The notes beneath the pieces were generated by a model. The model ran no database searches, was not told where the DNA came from, and saw only the letters and a list, made by a program, of their open reading frames with translations. 39,372 nucleotides of DNA from an uncultured Coriobacteriia bacterium (GTDB lineage: Bacteria > Actinomycetota > Coriobacteriia > Coriobacteriales > QAMH01), in NCBI GenBank assembly GCA_902478425.1, contig CABSKV010000004.1, positions 1 through 39,372 on the forward strand, read 5' to 3'. Position numbers and translations under genes: made by a program. Of this stretch, positions 31,142 to 38,608 are shown piece by piece; position 1 is the stretch's first letter, and each line of letters starts with the position of its first letter.

Positions 31142-31651
31142 CTATACGAGCTTTCGAGCTGTGCTGGCCGCCTTCTCGTCCATCGAGGCGTTGACCGGTT
31201 CGTAGACGAGCGCATGGGTCGGGCAGTTCCTGACGCACGCTGGTTCCAGCCCGAACTGCGTTCTGGCATAGCATCCGTCGCATTTCTGCATCTTCCCGCT
31301 GCTCCCAAAACGGGGAGCCCCAAACGGGCAGGCCATCGCGCAGGCATGGCAGCCGATGCACAGGCCGTCGTCCACCAGCACGGACCCCGTTGCGGCATCT
31401 CTCGTTATCGCCCCTGCAGGGCACGCAGCTATGCACACCGCATCTTCGCAATGCATGCAGGCGATCGAGACACTGGCGTTGCCACGGTGCTTGCCCACCA
31501 GTCTTCCGGGAACGCTCTCAACGATTCGCCACGATAGATCATCCCTCGCGACATCGAGATCGTTCTGATCCATGCAGGACACAACGCACGAATAGCACCC
31601 TATGCAACGATCGGACTTGAAGACGATGCTCTTGCTCTCTCTGGAAGTCAT
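31142..31651 (-). CDS. Four-cluster [4Fe-4S] ferredoxin subunit (DmsB/HycB-like)
   Basis: A 169-aa electron-transfer protein with 16 cluster cysteines in four groups: CIGCYSCVVSC (16-26), CMHCEDAVCIAACP, CIGCHACAMACP and CDGCYARTQFGLEPACVRNCP. This is the standard four-cluster layout of DMSO reductase-type B subunits. It has no signal peptide and would sit in the cytoplasm. It lies 2 nt after the Mo enzyme stop, and the AAGGAGGC ribosome binding site is formed by that gene's last codons (KEA), the same arrangement as at 4256-4265. It should pass electrons between the FAD subunit and the Mo enzyme. Confidence 0.92.
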   Translation of the reverse strand: MTSRESKSIVFKSDRCIGCYSCVVSCMDQNDLDVARDDLSWRIVESVPGRLVGKHRGNASVSIACMHCEDAVCIAACPAGAITRDAATGSVLVDDGLCIGCHACAMACPFGAPRFGSSGKMQKCDGCYARTQFGLEPACVRNCPTHALVYEPVNASMDEKAASTARKLV

Positions 31652-31653
31652 GC

Positions 31654-33819
31654 CTATGCCTCCTTCGCGTTGGCGCTCATGCGGACGGGAACCACCTTGC
31701 AGAGCAGGGACCTGTATCCCGGGAAGCCCGAAATGGGATCGAGGTAATCGCCCGACATGAGATCGTTTCCATTGGCCTCGGGCCAGTCATGGTAGAGGTG
31801 CACGTCGCCTTCGCGAATCGTGTCGTCCAGATGCGCCTTCACCGAAACGCTTCCCTCCGGCGTCATGAGCTCGACTTCCTCGCCCTCGGCGATGTCGGCG
31901 CGCTTGGCGTCGGCCGGATTCATGTCGCAGACAGGGTCCGGCGCGAACTGGCGAATCCAGGGGATGCGGAAGGTGCGGCTGTGCTGGAACATGGGCTTGC
32001 GAGCACCGACGGACAGGACGAACGGGTACTCCCTGGCGACCTCCGGCTGCGAGACAGGGCTCATCGCCGGCTCGCGGAACGCGGGAAGAGCCTCGAAGCC
32101 CTCACCATCCGTTTCGTCGAGCACACTGGAGACGAATTCGAACTTACCCGACGGTGTCTTGAATCCCTGGTCGGCGTACTTCCTTTCGGCGGGCTTCTTG
32201 AAATTGGGGACGAACATCCCGGCCGGATGCTTCTTGAGCTCCGCAACGGACAGGACGCTGGGTTCGAGCATCCAATCCAGGCACGCGTCGAATCCCGACT
32301 CGAGCAGATCGTCATCCAACCCCAGCTCCTTGCTCAGCTGCGCAATGATATCGACATCGGAGCGGGACTGCCCCACCGGATCTATTGCAGGCTGCGAGAG
32401 CATCACGTAGCCCATGGGCCAGCACCGCGCTTCGCTGCGCTCCACCGAGGTACATACCGGCAAGACGATATCGGCATACTTGGCGCTGTCGGTCAGGAAG
32501 GGATCTGCCACCGCTATGAAGTCGAGTTTGCTGAAGGCGTCGATGAAGCCCTGCGAATCGGGGAACATCCTATGGTTGAAACCCATGCAAAACGCGGCTT
32601 TGAGCGGGTAGGGATCCTCGGTCAGGATCTGCCTTGGAATATCGCACGCCTGCGCTTGCGTGGTCAATCGATCCCACACCGGAAAGCGGCGGGAGCCGAC
32701 CCTTTCCGGCAAATCCTTCAGACGGGACGCCAAGGTGAACTCGCCCTCGCGCGTGGGAAAGCCTCCCGGTATGTGCACCAGCGAGGGCCTGTTCATGAGG
32801 TTTCCGCCGTAGACGTCGAGATTGCCGGTCAATCCGATGAGGCAGAACACCGCACGGTAGTTCTGCACGCCGTTCGTGTGATGGACCACAGGCGCCGCGC
32901 TGGTCATGATGCTCGCAGGCTTCGTGGTCGCGTACATGCGGGCCGCCTTGCGGATCAGGTTCGCGTCAACACCCGTGATCTCCTGCGCCCTTTCCGGAGT
33001 CATCTCTGCGGCGAGCTTGGCGTATTCCTCGAAACCAACCGTCCAATTGACGACGAAGTCGGCATCGTAGAGGTTCTCTTCGATGATGACATTGGCCATC
33101 GCAAGCGCCAGCGCGCCGTCGGTGCCGGGGCGCAGCTGCAAGTGGATGTCTGCACGAGCCGCGAAAGGGGTGACGCGGGGGTCGACCACTATCAGCTTCG
33201 TCCCCCTGTCCAGGCTGCTGAGTAGCCCTTCGCATATGAGCGTCCTTGACGCTGCCGGGTTGTTGGACCACATCATTATGCAAGCCGACTCGCCGTTGTC
33301 CGGGGCCGCAGGCGCGCCATAGGTGAGCTGCTGGGCCATGATGGTTGCCGTCGAGCACGTACTCGATTCGGTGCAGTAATTCGGCGAGCCAAAGCTCATG
33401 GCAAGACGCTGCAAAAACGGCCTGTGGTGCTTGGGGTAGCCCGCAAAGAAGATGACCGATTCCGGGCCATACTGCGCCTTTGCGGCGTTGAGGTTTTTGG
33501 CGATTTCGCCCAGGGCCTCATCCCAGCTGATTGGATCGAACTTGCCCTCGCCACGCTCGCCCACACGCCGCAGCGGGGTTTTCAGCCGGTCGGGGCTGTA
33601 GACGTATTGCCGCGTGGCCGCGCCCTTCGAGCACAGGCTGCCATGCGAATGCGGTGCCTCCTTCGAGCCCTCGACTCGAATGATCTTGCCGTCCTTCACG
33701 AACAGGTCAAGCCCGCATTGCGTGGTCGGGTCGCAAATCGTGCAAATGGACTTCTTGATTTCGATGCCCGTCTCCGGACCGGGAACCTTGCCCTTTTCCC
33801 TCAGCTCACGCTCGTTCAT
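31654..33819 (-). CDS. Cytoplasmic molybdopterin oxidoreductase (721 aa), PsrA/PhsA-like active site
   Basis: A 721-aa catalytic subunit. [4Fe-4S] motif C26-x2-C29-x5-C35-x27-C63 (CTICDPTTQC ... CSKG) is complete. RVGERGEGKFDPISWDEAL (86-104) follows, then FGSPNYCTESSTCSTA with Cys155 in the usual Mo-ligand position of the polysulfide/thiosulfate/arsenate reductase group (Cys149 is an alternative). The C-terminal dinucleotide-binding domain begins near 595 (YPFVLSVGARKPMFQHSRT). There is no Tat signal, in contrast to PsrA. Start ATG 33819 has GGAGGAG. Co-encoded with a FAD oxidoreductase and a ferredoxin, it should be a soluble NAD(P)H-linked reductase; the substrate is unknown. Confidence 0.88.
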   Translation of the reverse strand: MNERELREKGKVPGPETGIEIKKSICTICDPTTQCGLDLFVKDGKIIRVEGSKEAPHSHGSLCSKGAATRQYVYSPDRLKTPLRRVGERGEGKFDPISWDEALGEIAKNLNAAKAQYGPESVIFFAGYPKHHRPFLQRLAMSFGSPNYCTESSTCSTATIMAQQLTYGAPAAPDNGESACIMMWSNNPAASRTLICEGLLSSLDRGTKLIVVDPRVTPFAARADIHLQLRPGTDGALALAMANVIIEENLYDADFVVNWTVGFEEYAKLAAEMTPERAQEITGVDANLIRKAARMYATTKPASIMTSAAPVVHHTNGVQNYRAVFCLIGLTGNLDVYGGNLMNRPSLVHIPGGFPTREGEFTLASRLKDLPERVGSRRFPVWDRLTTQAQACDIPRQILTEDPYPLKAAFCMGFNHRMFPDSQGFIDAFSKLDFIAVADPFLTDSAKYADIVLPVCTSVERSEARCWPMGYVMLSQPAIDPVGQSRSDVDIIAQLSKELGLDDDLLESGFDACLDWMLEPSVLSVAELKKHPAGMFVPNFKKPAERKYADQGFKTPSGKFEFVSSVLDETDGEGFEALPAFREPAMSPVSQPEVAREYPFVLSVGARKPMFQHSRTFRIPWIRQFAPDPVCDMNPADAKRADIAEGEEVELMTPEGSVSVKAHLDDTIREGDVHLYHDWPEANGNDLMSGDYLDPISGFPGYRSLLCKVVPVRMSANAKEA

Positions 33820-33846
33820 CTCTCCTCCGTCTCGCTCATGAAACCG

Positions 33847-35136
33847 TCAAACATCGGTGAATGCGCCTTGAAGCGCACTGCGGGCTATTTCCGCCTGCAT
33901 GCGCCCGATCGAATCCGTCAGCTTGCCAAAGAGTCCGGCCATGTCAGCTTTTGCCACGAGGTTGAAACCAGACAGCAAGGCCCGGCCATCCTGCCGGACG
34001 AGATAGGACTTCAGCAGATACTCATTCTCAGTCTCGATCTCCTCGATCGCGAATGGATCTTCGGCCGACGGGATCATTCCCGCAGCGGCGAACAGCGCGG
34101 CTCCGACCTTGATGGTGTTCGCGGGAAGAAATCCGTGATATTCCATGCTGCCGGCAAAAGCGGAGGCATCGGATGCGCATGCCCTTCCCTCGTCGCGAAG
34201 CTCCTTTGCCATGTTCGTGCCCGCCACCTTGCCCTGCTGACGTGCCGCGAGCCAGAGCCCGGCCACCTTGCTTCCTCCAAGCAAGCAGGGCACTGTGGCC
34301 ACATCGCCTGCCGCGTAGACATGAGGGGCGCTCGTGCGCATGAAGGCATCGACGACGATTCCCCTATCGGCATGTATGTTGGCGTTTTCGATGAAGTCGA
34401 TGTCGGGGCTCATGCCATGGGCTACGAGAACCGCATCGAAAATTTTCGGTTCTTCCTGGTGGAAAAAAGAAACGCTTGTGGAGCCATCTTCGAGAACGCG
34501 GGCTTTTTCGGCAATCTCGCCGAGCAGAAGCTCTATTCCCTGGTCTTCGAGCAGGGCCTCCATCCTGGAAGCCGCACGGGAATGCGCCGACCCTTTGAGG
34601 ATATGAGAGCTGCGACCCAGAATGGTCGGCCGCCCACCCCTACGGATGCACGCCTCCGCCGCCTTGAGGGCGACCATGGAGGTCCCGGAGATGAGGATGC
34701 TGGCATGGGGGCGCGCGGCAAGCGTCGCGCTCAGACGCTCGGCATCTTCGAAAGTTCGAAGCGTAAGCGGATTGCATTCGAAAAGCGGGCTTTCGCCCGA
34801 AAGCACGGGTGATGCGCCCGTGGCTATCAGGCAAACGGAATAGGACCACTCGCGGCCGCTCGCGGCTTTGACGGTTTGGCTTTCCGTATCTATGGATGTG
34901 ATCTCCTCGTTTGGAAAGATGCGCACATTGGCATCGTCGAGCGCCGAGGCGTAGATACTTCCCTGCTCGCGGGTTACGATTCCAGCGGCGTTATACGAAG
35001 TCAGGACGGGGCTTTCGCAAAAGGCGGAACCTGCGGTGATGATGTCCACGTTCGCGTCGCATCCTAGCGAGCACAGCGCTTCCACGGCGCTGGCGGCGGC
35101 GGGGCCGAACCCAAGAATGACGACATCGTTTGCCAT
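33847..35136 (-). CDS. FAD-dependent pyridine nucleotide-disulfide-type oxidoreductase, first gene of the Mo operon
   Basis: A 429-aa flavoprotein. FAD motif GFGPAAASA (9-17), a Cys40-containing segment FCESPVLTSYNAAG where CoA-disulfide reductase and NADH oxidase relatives have their redox Cys or YSxxxLPY loop, ATG at 106-108, NAD(P) site ISGTSMVALKAAE (149-161; GxSxxA rather than GxGxxG), and YAAGDVA (274-280). The C-terminal 110 residues form the dimer domain. ATG 35136 has AGAGAGGG. It lies 27 nt before the Mo enzyme gene, so it is the probable electron input from NAD(P)H. A stand-alone NADH oxidase role is less likely given the operon. Confidence 0.87.
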   Translation of the reverse strand: MANDVVILGFGPAAASAVEALCSLGCDANVDIITAGSAFCESPVLTSYNAAGIVTREQGSIYASALDDANVRIFPNEEITSIDTESQTVKAASGREWSYSVCLIATGASPVLSGESPLFECNPLTLRTFEDAERLSATLAARPHASILISGTSMVALKAAEACIRRGGRPTILGRSSHILKGSAHSRAASRMEALLEDQGIELLLGEIAEKARVLEDGSTSVSFFHQEEPKIFDAVLVAHGMSPDIDFIENANIHADRGIVVDAFMRTSAPHVYAAGDVATVPCLLGGSKVAGLWLAARQQGKVAGTNMAKELRDEGRACASDASAFAGSMEYHGFLPANTIKVGAALFAAAGMIPSAEDPFAIEEIETENEYLLKSYLVRQDGRALLSGFNLVAKADMAGLFGKLTDSIGRMQAEIARSALQGAFTDV

Positions 35137-35231
35137 GAATCCCTCTCTGGAAATCTCTGGCCAATAGTACTGCCTGCCGCCAGCGAATTGCAATCGAGGA
35201 GCCGCGAGTGCCGAGGAAATTGGCCACCTGG

Positions 35232-35264
35232 AATGAGGCGGTTGCGCAGAGATGTTGTCTCATT
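35232..35264. repeat. 33-nt hairpin repeat, degenerate second copy
   Basis: It has the same length as 3226-3258 and is identical at 28 of 33 positions (AATGAGGCGGTTGCGCAGAG then ATGTTGTCTCATT). Several changes break pairs in the inner stem, so it looks like a decaying copy. The 35137-35357 gap contains no gene on either strand. Confidence 0.65.
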
Positions 35265-35319
35265 GATGAAAGACCGGCACCCCGGCCGAGCGAGGGACCA
35301 GGGCACCGATTGGCTGGAT

Positions 35320-35359
35320 GCGCCGCTGCTCTCCCAGATTGCAGCGGCGCGCGGTTTTT
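35320..35359 (+). terminator. Plus-strand intrinsic terminator with no known gene in front
   Basis: GCGCCGCTGC (35320-35329) and GCAGCGGCGC (35341-35350) make a 10-bp perfect stem, followed by GCGG and TTTTT (35355-35359) on the plus strand. On the minus strand, where the SDR gene ends (stop 35358-35360), the hairpin has no U-tract. A smaller stem from CGG/CCC arms (35276-35309) precedes it. It may end an unannotated small RNA on the plus strand, or serve the SDR operon as a weak terminator. Confidence 0.6.
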
Positions 35360-36137
35360 AGAACGTCGTCCAGGCTCCATCAACGGTGATGACGGCTCCG
35401 TTCACGAAGTGCGATTCGTCCTGGGCGAGGAAGAGCGCGGCGTTCGCGATGTCCTCGGGCATGCCGAGCAGCGACGAATGGACGAGCAGCTCGCTCGTGC
35501 GGCCAAAGCCGAAGGGGTCCGACGGTGGCATGGTGATGGGAATCTCGGTGACGATGCCGCCCGGCGCGATGGCGTTGCAGCGGATGCCCTTGTGGATGTA
35601 CATGAAGGCGGTGTTCTTCGTTGCCGAGAGCAGCGCGCCCTTCGACGCGCAGTATGCCGCACCGGCCGTTTGATGCACGGCGCCCACCGAAGTCAGGTTG
35701 ATGATGCTGCCGATGGTGTCCTCGTCTTCTTCGGCATCCGGGTTGAGCTCGATGAAGGTCTGCACGGCCTTGCGCATGGCACGCATGGGGCCGAGCGCGT
35801 TCACCGCGAAGCACTCCTTCATCATCGCGTCGCTCATATCGCCGATGGCGGTGTTGTCGTCCATGACGCCGGCGTTGTTCACGAGCACGTCGAAGCGCCC
35901 GAACTCGCGCACCGCCGCATCGATCATGCCGTCGGTCGTCTCCTGGAACGACACGTCACCGGGAAACGCCACCACCTTGCCCGGCGCATCCATGGACGCG
36001 CAGAAGTCGAGCAGACGCTCCTCCTGCTTGTCCACGGCGATGATGTTCGCGCCCTCGTTGGCGAACAGCTCGGTGATTGCATTGCCAATGCCGGCGACCG
36101 CGCCGGTGACGACTATGGATTTGCCCTCAAGCTTCAT
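35358..36137 (-). CDS. Short-chain dehydrogenase/reductase (last gene of the GcvT-like operon)
   Basis: A 259-aa classical SDR: TGAVAGIG (11-18), Asp36 after strand 2 (AVDKQ), which favours NAD(H), NNAG (87-90), Ser149/150, Tyr162 and Lys166 (YCASK), and PGGIVTEIP after strand 6. It oxidises or reduces an unknown alcohol or ketone. ATG 36137 has AGGAGGACG. It lies 9 nt after the GcvT-like gene, so all three genes of this unit are co-transcribed. An acidic insert (PDAEEDEDTIG, 133-143) before the serine strand is unusual. Confidence 0.9.
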   Translation of the reverse strand: MKLEGKSIVVTGAVAGIGNAITELFANEGANIIAVDKQEERLLDFCASMDAPGKVVAFPGDVSFQETTDGMIDAAVREFGRFDVLVNNAGVMDDNTAIGDMSDAMMKECFAVNALGPMRAMRKAVQTFIELNPDAEEDEDTIGSIINLTSVGAVHQTAGAAYCASKGALLSATKNTAFMYIHKGIRCNAIAPGGIVTEIPITMPPSDPFGFGRTSELLVHSSLLGMPEDIANAALFLAQDESHFVNGAVITVDGAWTTF

Positions 36138-36146
36138 TGCGTCCTC

Positions 36147-37142
36147 CTACACGAATACCTTGTCGCAGATGATGGCGGGCGACTCGTTCTCGCCAACTGT
36201 GACTTCCTCGCCGTTAATTGCCTTGGCAGCCTCGATGACCGCAAAGCCGATGTTCTTGTCCACGGTGTAGCCGTAGATTGCCGCACGCACGAACCCGCAG
36301 GGCACGCCTTTGCGATACACGATCTCGCGTTGGGCGATGTCCTCGTAGGAGTCGTTGAGGAACTCGAGGCCCACGAGCCTATAGTCGTTGCCCGCCTCGA
36401 CCGCAGCCTGCAGCGCCTCCTTGCCGACGAAATCCGTATCCATGGCAACCGACCAGCCCAGGTCACATTCATAGGGCGTGAGGCCGTACATGTCCTGTCG
36501 CAGGGCAAAGCCCTTCTCGACCGGGATGCTGCGCACGTACACCTCGAGAATCTGAAGCTCGGGAACGCCCGTCTTCTCGCCGGTCTCGGTAAGTGCTGCC
36601 TCGATGGCGGACGACTGCTCCATCGGCACGTAGATCTCGTAGCCGAGCTCACCTGTGAAACCCGCGCGATGGATCTTCACGTCCACGCCTGCGATCGAGT
36701 CATTCATGATCGCGAAGCGCTTGAGGTCGTCGACCGGCTCAGCTGCCAAGTCGTTCATCACGGCGAGCGAATTGGGGCCCTGCACAGCGTACATGTCGAT
36801 ATCCTTGGTGATGTCCTTGCACGTCACGTCGAAGCCCTCGTCATGCTCGCTGGCCCATGCCACGAACTGCGGGCCGTACAGCGTCGACACCCAGTACAGG
36901 TCATCGCCCATATGCATGACGATAACATCGTCGATGATCTTGCCATCCTCGTTGAGCATGGTGGTGTACTTGGAGCGACCGACCGGAACCTTGTCCATAT
37001 CGCTCACGAACAGGTGCTGAACGAGACGTCCGGCATCCGGACCCTTCACCTCCACGAGGTCGTGGGTCCAGCGATACCATGCGGCGTTCTCGCGTACGGC
37101 GCGTGCCTCGGCGCGCGCAGCCTCGTCTTCCTTGAATAGCAT
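36147..37142 (-). CDS. GcvT-family tetrahydrofolate-dependent methyl/aminomethyl transferase-like protein
   Basis: A 331-aa single GcvT-fold protein: VKGPDAGRLVQHLFVSDMDK (32-51), GRSKYTTMLNEDGKIIDD with Asp71-Asp72 in the folate-site position, YAVQGPNS (118-125), GFTGELGYEIYVP (161-173), LRQDMYGLTPYECDLGW (214-230) and DFVGKEAL (237-244). It is shorter than glycine-cleavage GcvT (about 360 aa) and no gcvH/gcvP is nearby, so a glycine cleavage role is unlikely. Relatives such as LigM and DmdA demethylate aromatic ethers or DMSP by moving CH3 to folate. It likely demethylates an unknown small substrate. Start 37142, 12 nt after the 399-aa gene. Confidence 0.82.
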   Translation of the reverse strand: MLFKEDEAARAEARAVRENAAWYRWTHDLVEVKGPDAGRLVQHLFVSDMDKVPVGRSKYTTMLNEDGKIIDDVIVMHMGDDLYWVSTLYGPQFVAWASEHDEGFDVTCKDITKDIDMYAVQGPNSLAVMNDLAAEPVDDLKRFAIMNDSIAGVDVKIHRAGFTGELGYEIYVPMEQSSAIEAALTETGEKTGVPELQILEVYVRSIPVEKGFALRQDMYGLTPYECDLGWSVAMDTDFVGKEALQAAVEAGNDYRLVGLEFLNDSYEDIAQREIVYRKGVPCGFVRAAIYGYTVDKNIGFAVIEAAKAINGEEVTVGENESPAIICDKVFV

Positions 37143-37154
37143 CTCCGCAACCTC

Positions 37155-38354
37155 CTAAATCATGTGCTTGTCGATCTTGCGGGCGACGACGATGGTCATG
37201 TCCTCGTCGTCCATGCCCTCGAACCAGCACGACCACTCGGCGCTCACCAGCGTCTTCACGGCGTTATGCCACAGCGCCTCGTAGCCGATGGCGAGCTCGT
37301 CCATGGGTGCCATCTCGAAGCGGCCGTTGAAGTCGTCGGTCAGGACCTTGATGCGGACCTCGTCCTTGGTGAAGGCATCGAGCTCGTTGGGGACGAGCTG
37401 GCAATCCATGAGCGTCTTGATGTAAGCGCCCATGATGCGTGGGTCGTTCTCGCCGATGGAATCGGGAACGCCGAGCCAGTCGCGCACGGCGCGCTTGGTG
37501 AACGGCTCCATGAACAGGTTCTTGCCCGCCGTCGAGAAGATGATGCGGAAGATGCGGAGAAACTCCTCCTCGTCATCGGGCAGATCGCGAATGACCGCGA
37601 GCGGGAAGGCCACGCACCATGCCCAGCCGAACTCGCACAGCCAGCGATAGTCGTATTCGAGGCTATGCTCCTCGCCGAAGGCGTTGGAGTACTGTCCATT
37701 GCGCAGGATCTGGCCATCCTTGACCGTGCGCTCCTCGGGCGTGTCATGAACCGGCATGACCGGCGTGCCCATATGATCGAGGAAGCCCTGCTTGGGCAGC
37801 CCGAAGGTCGAGCGGCGCTCCGCCACGACACGGCAATGGCGATCGCCGCAGCCACGGGCCTCGCACATGTTGAGCGACACGTCGTTCTCGCCGCCGTTGG
37901 CGAGGTCGAAGTTCGCGGTGAACATCGCCGTCGTCATGTTGCACAGCTCGGCGCCGACGATGTCCCACGGGCAGGTGTCGAGTTCCTTCTCGACCCTGTC
38001 CTTCGTGAACTGAATGACGCGGCCGGCCATGTTCTCGGCCTCGTCGCCGTAGTCACCGAAGATAGCCCCGAGCCAGGCGCTCTTCTCGCAAAACTCGGGG
38101 ATGTTCCAGTCGTCGTAGAACGTGTTGAGGTATTCCTCGCCGGACACGCCCATGTTCAGGTTGTAGGACATCTCGCAGATCGCCTCGGTGCGCATATCGA
38201 AGTCTGGTTCGAGAATGCGCATGACCTGGAAGATGTTCGAGCAGAACGCCGCGATTTCGCGGACGGCGTACCGATACGCGTCCTTCTCGGGGATGAGTTT
38301 GCCCCATACCGTCTCGACTGCCTTGTGGGAGTCGAGCTTGTCGTGCAATGCCAT
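37155..38354 (-). CDS. Unrecognised 399-aa cysteine-containing protein, first gene of the GcvT-like operon
   Basis: I do not recognise a family. It is soluble and acidic, with no signal peptide or TM helix. One segment, MCEARGCGDRHCRVVAER (about 197-214), resembles the C-x-G-xx-x-CR signature of V4R/XylR-N-type small-molecule domains. The C-terminal SAEWSCWFEGMDDEDMTIVVARK may be a second, Cys-poor version, which hints at an internal duplication (N half with helical LNMGVSGEEYLNTFYDDW; C half with EFGWAWCVAFPLAV). ATG 38354 has AAGGAGG. It is tightly linked to the GcvT-like gene (12 nt), so it may be its partner, scaffold or substrate-delivery protein. Confidence 0.7.
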   Translation of the reverse strand: MALHDKLDSHKAVETVWGKLIPEKDAYRYAVREIAAFCSNIFQVMRILEPDFDMRTEAICEMSYNLNMGVSGEEYLNTFYDDWNIPEFCEKSAWLGAIFGDYGDEAENMAGRVIQFTKDRVEKELDTCPWDIVGAELCNMTTAMFTANFDLANGGENDVSLNMCEARGCGDRHCRVVAERRSTFGLPKQGFLDHMGTPVMPVHDTPEERTVKDGQILRNGQYSNAFGEEHSLEYDYRWLCEFGWAWCVAFPLAVIRDLPDDEEEFLRIFRIIFSTAGKNLFMEPFTKRAVRDWLGVPDSIGENDPRIMGAYIKTLMDCQLVPNELDAFTKDEVRIKVLTDDFNGRFEMAPMDELAIGYEALWHNAVKTLVSAEWSCWFEGMDDEDMTIVVARKIDKHMI

Positions 38355-38448
38355 AGTATCCTCCTTCATTCGGGATGGAAAACCGCGCTTGGAACAGATA
38401 CTACGAAGCGTGCCGAGGCCGATGTATTCTACAAAGCGGAGGTTTGAT

Positions 38449-38577
38449 ACCTGCCTGGCAGGTCGTTTCAATGGCGTTGCCCGTCATGTCACACACCTAC
38501 ATTTTGTATGTGTCTTACCATATTTTATGAACGGCTTGCAGGGTTGTGCTGCTGCGTTCGGCATTGCATGATATGCA
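38449..38577. promoter_or_regulatory. Divergent control region with three palindromes (399-aa gene operon and pucR-like gene)
   Basis: Between the two gene starts (38354 minus, 38609 plus) there are: ACCTGCC-T-GGCAGGT, a perfect 15-bp palindrome (38449-38463); ACACCTAC/GTATGTGT around ATTTT (38493-38513), 7 of 8 arm positions matching; and TGCAT-GAT-ATGCA (38565-38577), perfect. One or more are likely operator sites for the PucR-type regulator. The other DNA in this 254-bp gap shows no gene. Confidence 0.5.
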
Positions 38578-38608
38578 CCAAACGAGGCGCCTTTCTAGGG
38601 ACGGCAGC

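Noticed and set aside
35208..37139. 643-codon open frame on the plus strand
   Set aside because: Antisense to the SDR and GcvT-like genes and runs through the plus-strand terminator; composition is His/Arg/Val-rich as in GC shadows.
36147..37142. Glycine cleavage T protein (gcvT)
   Set aside because: The fold matches, but the protein is short and no gcvH, gcvPA/PB or lpd is adjacent; the neighbours are an SDR and an unknown protein.
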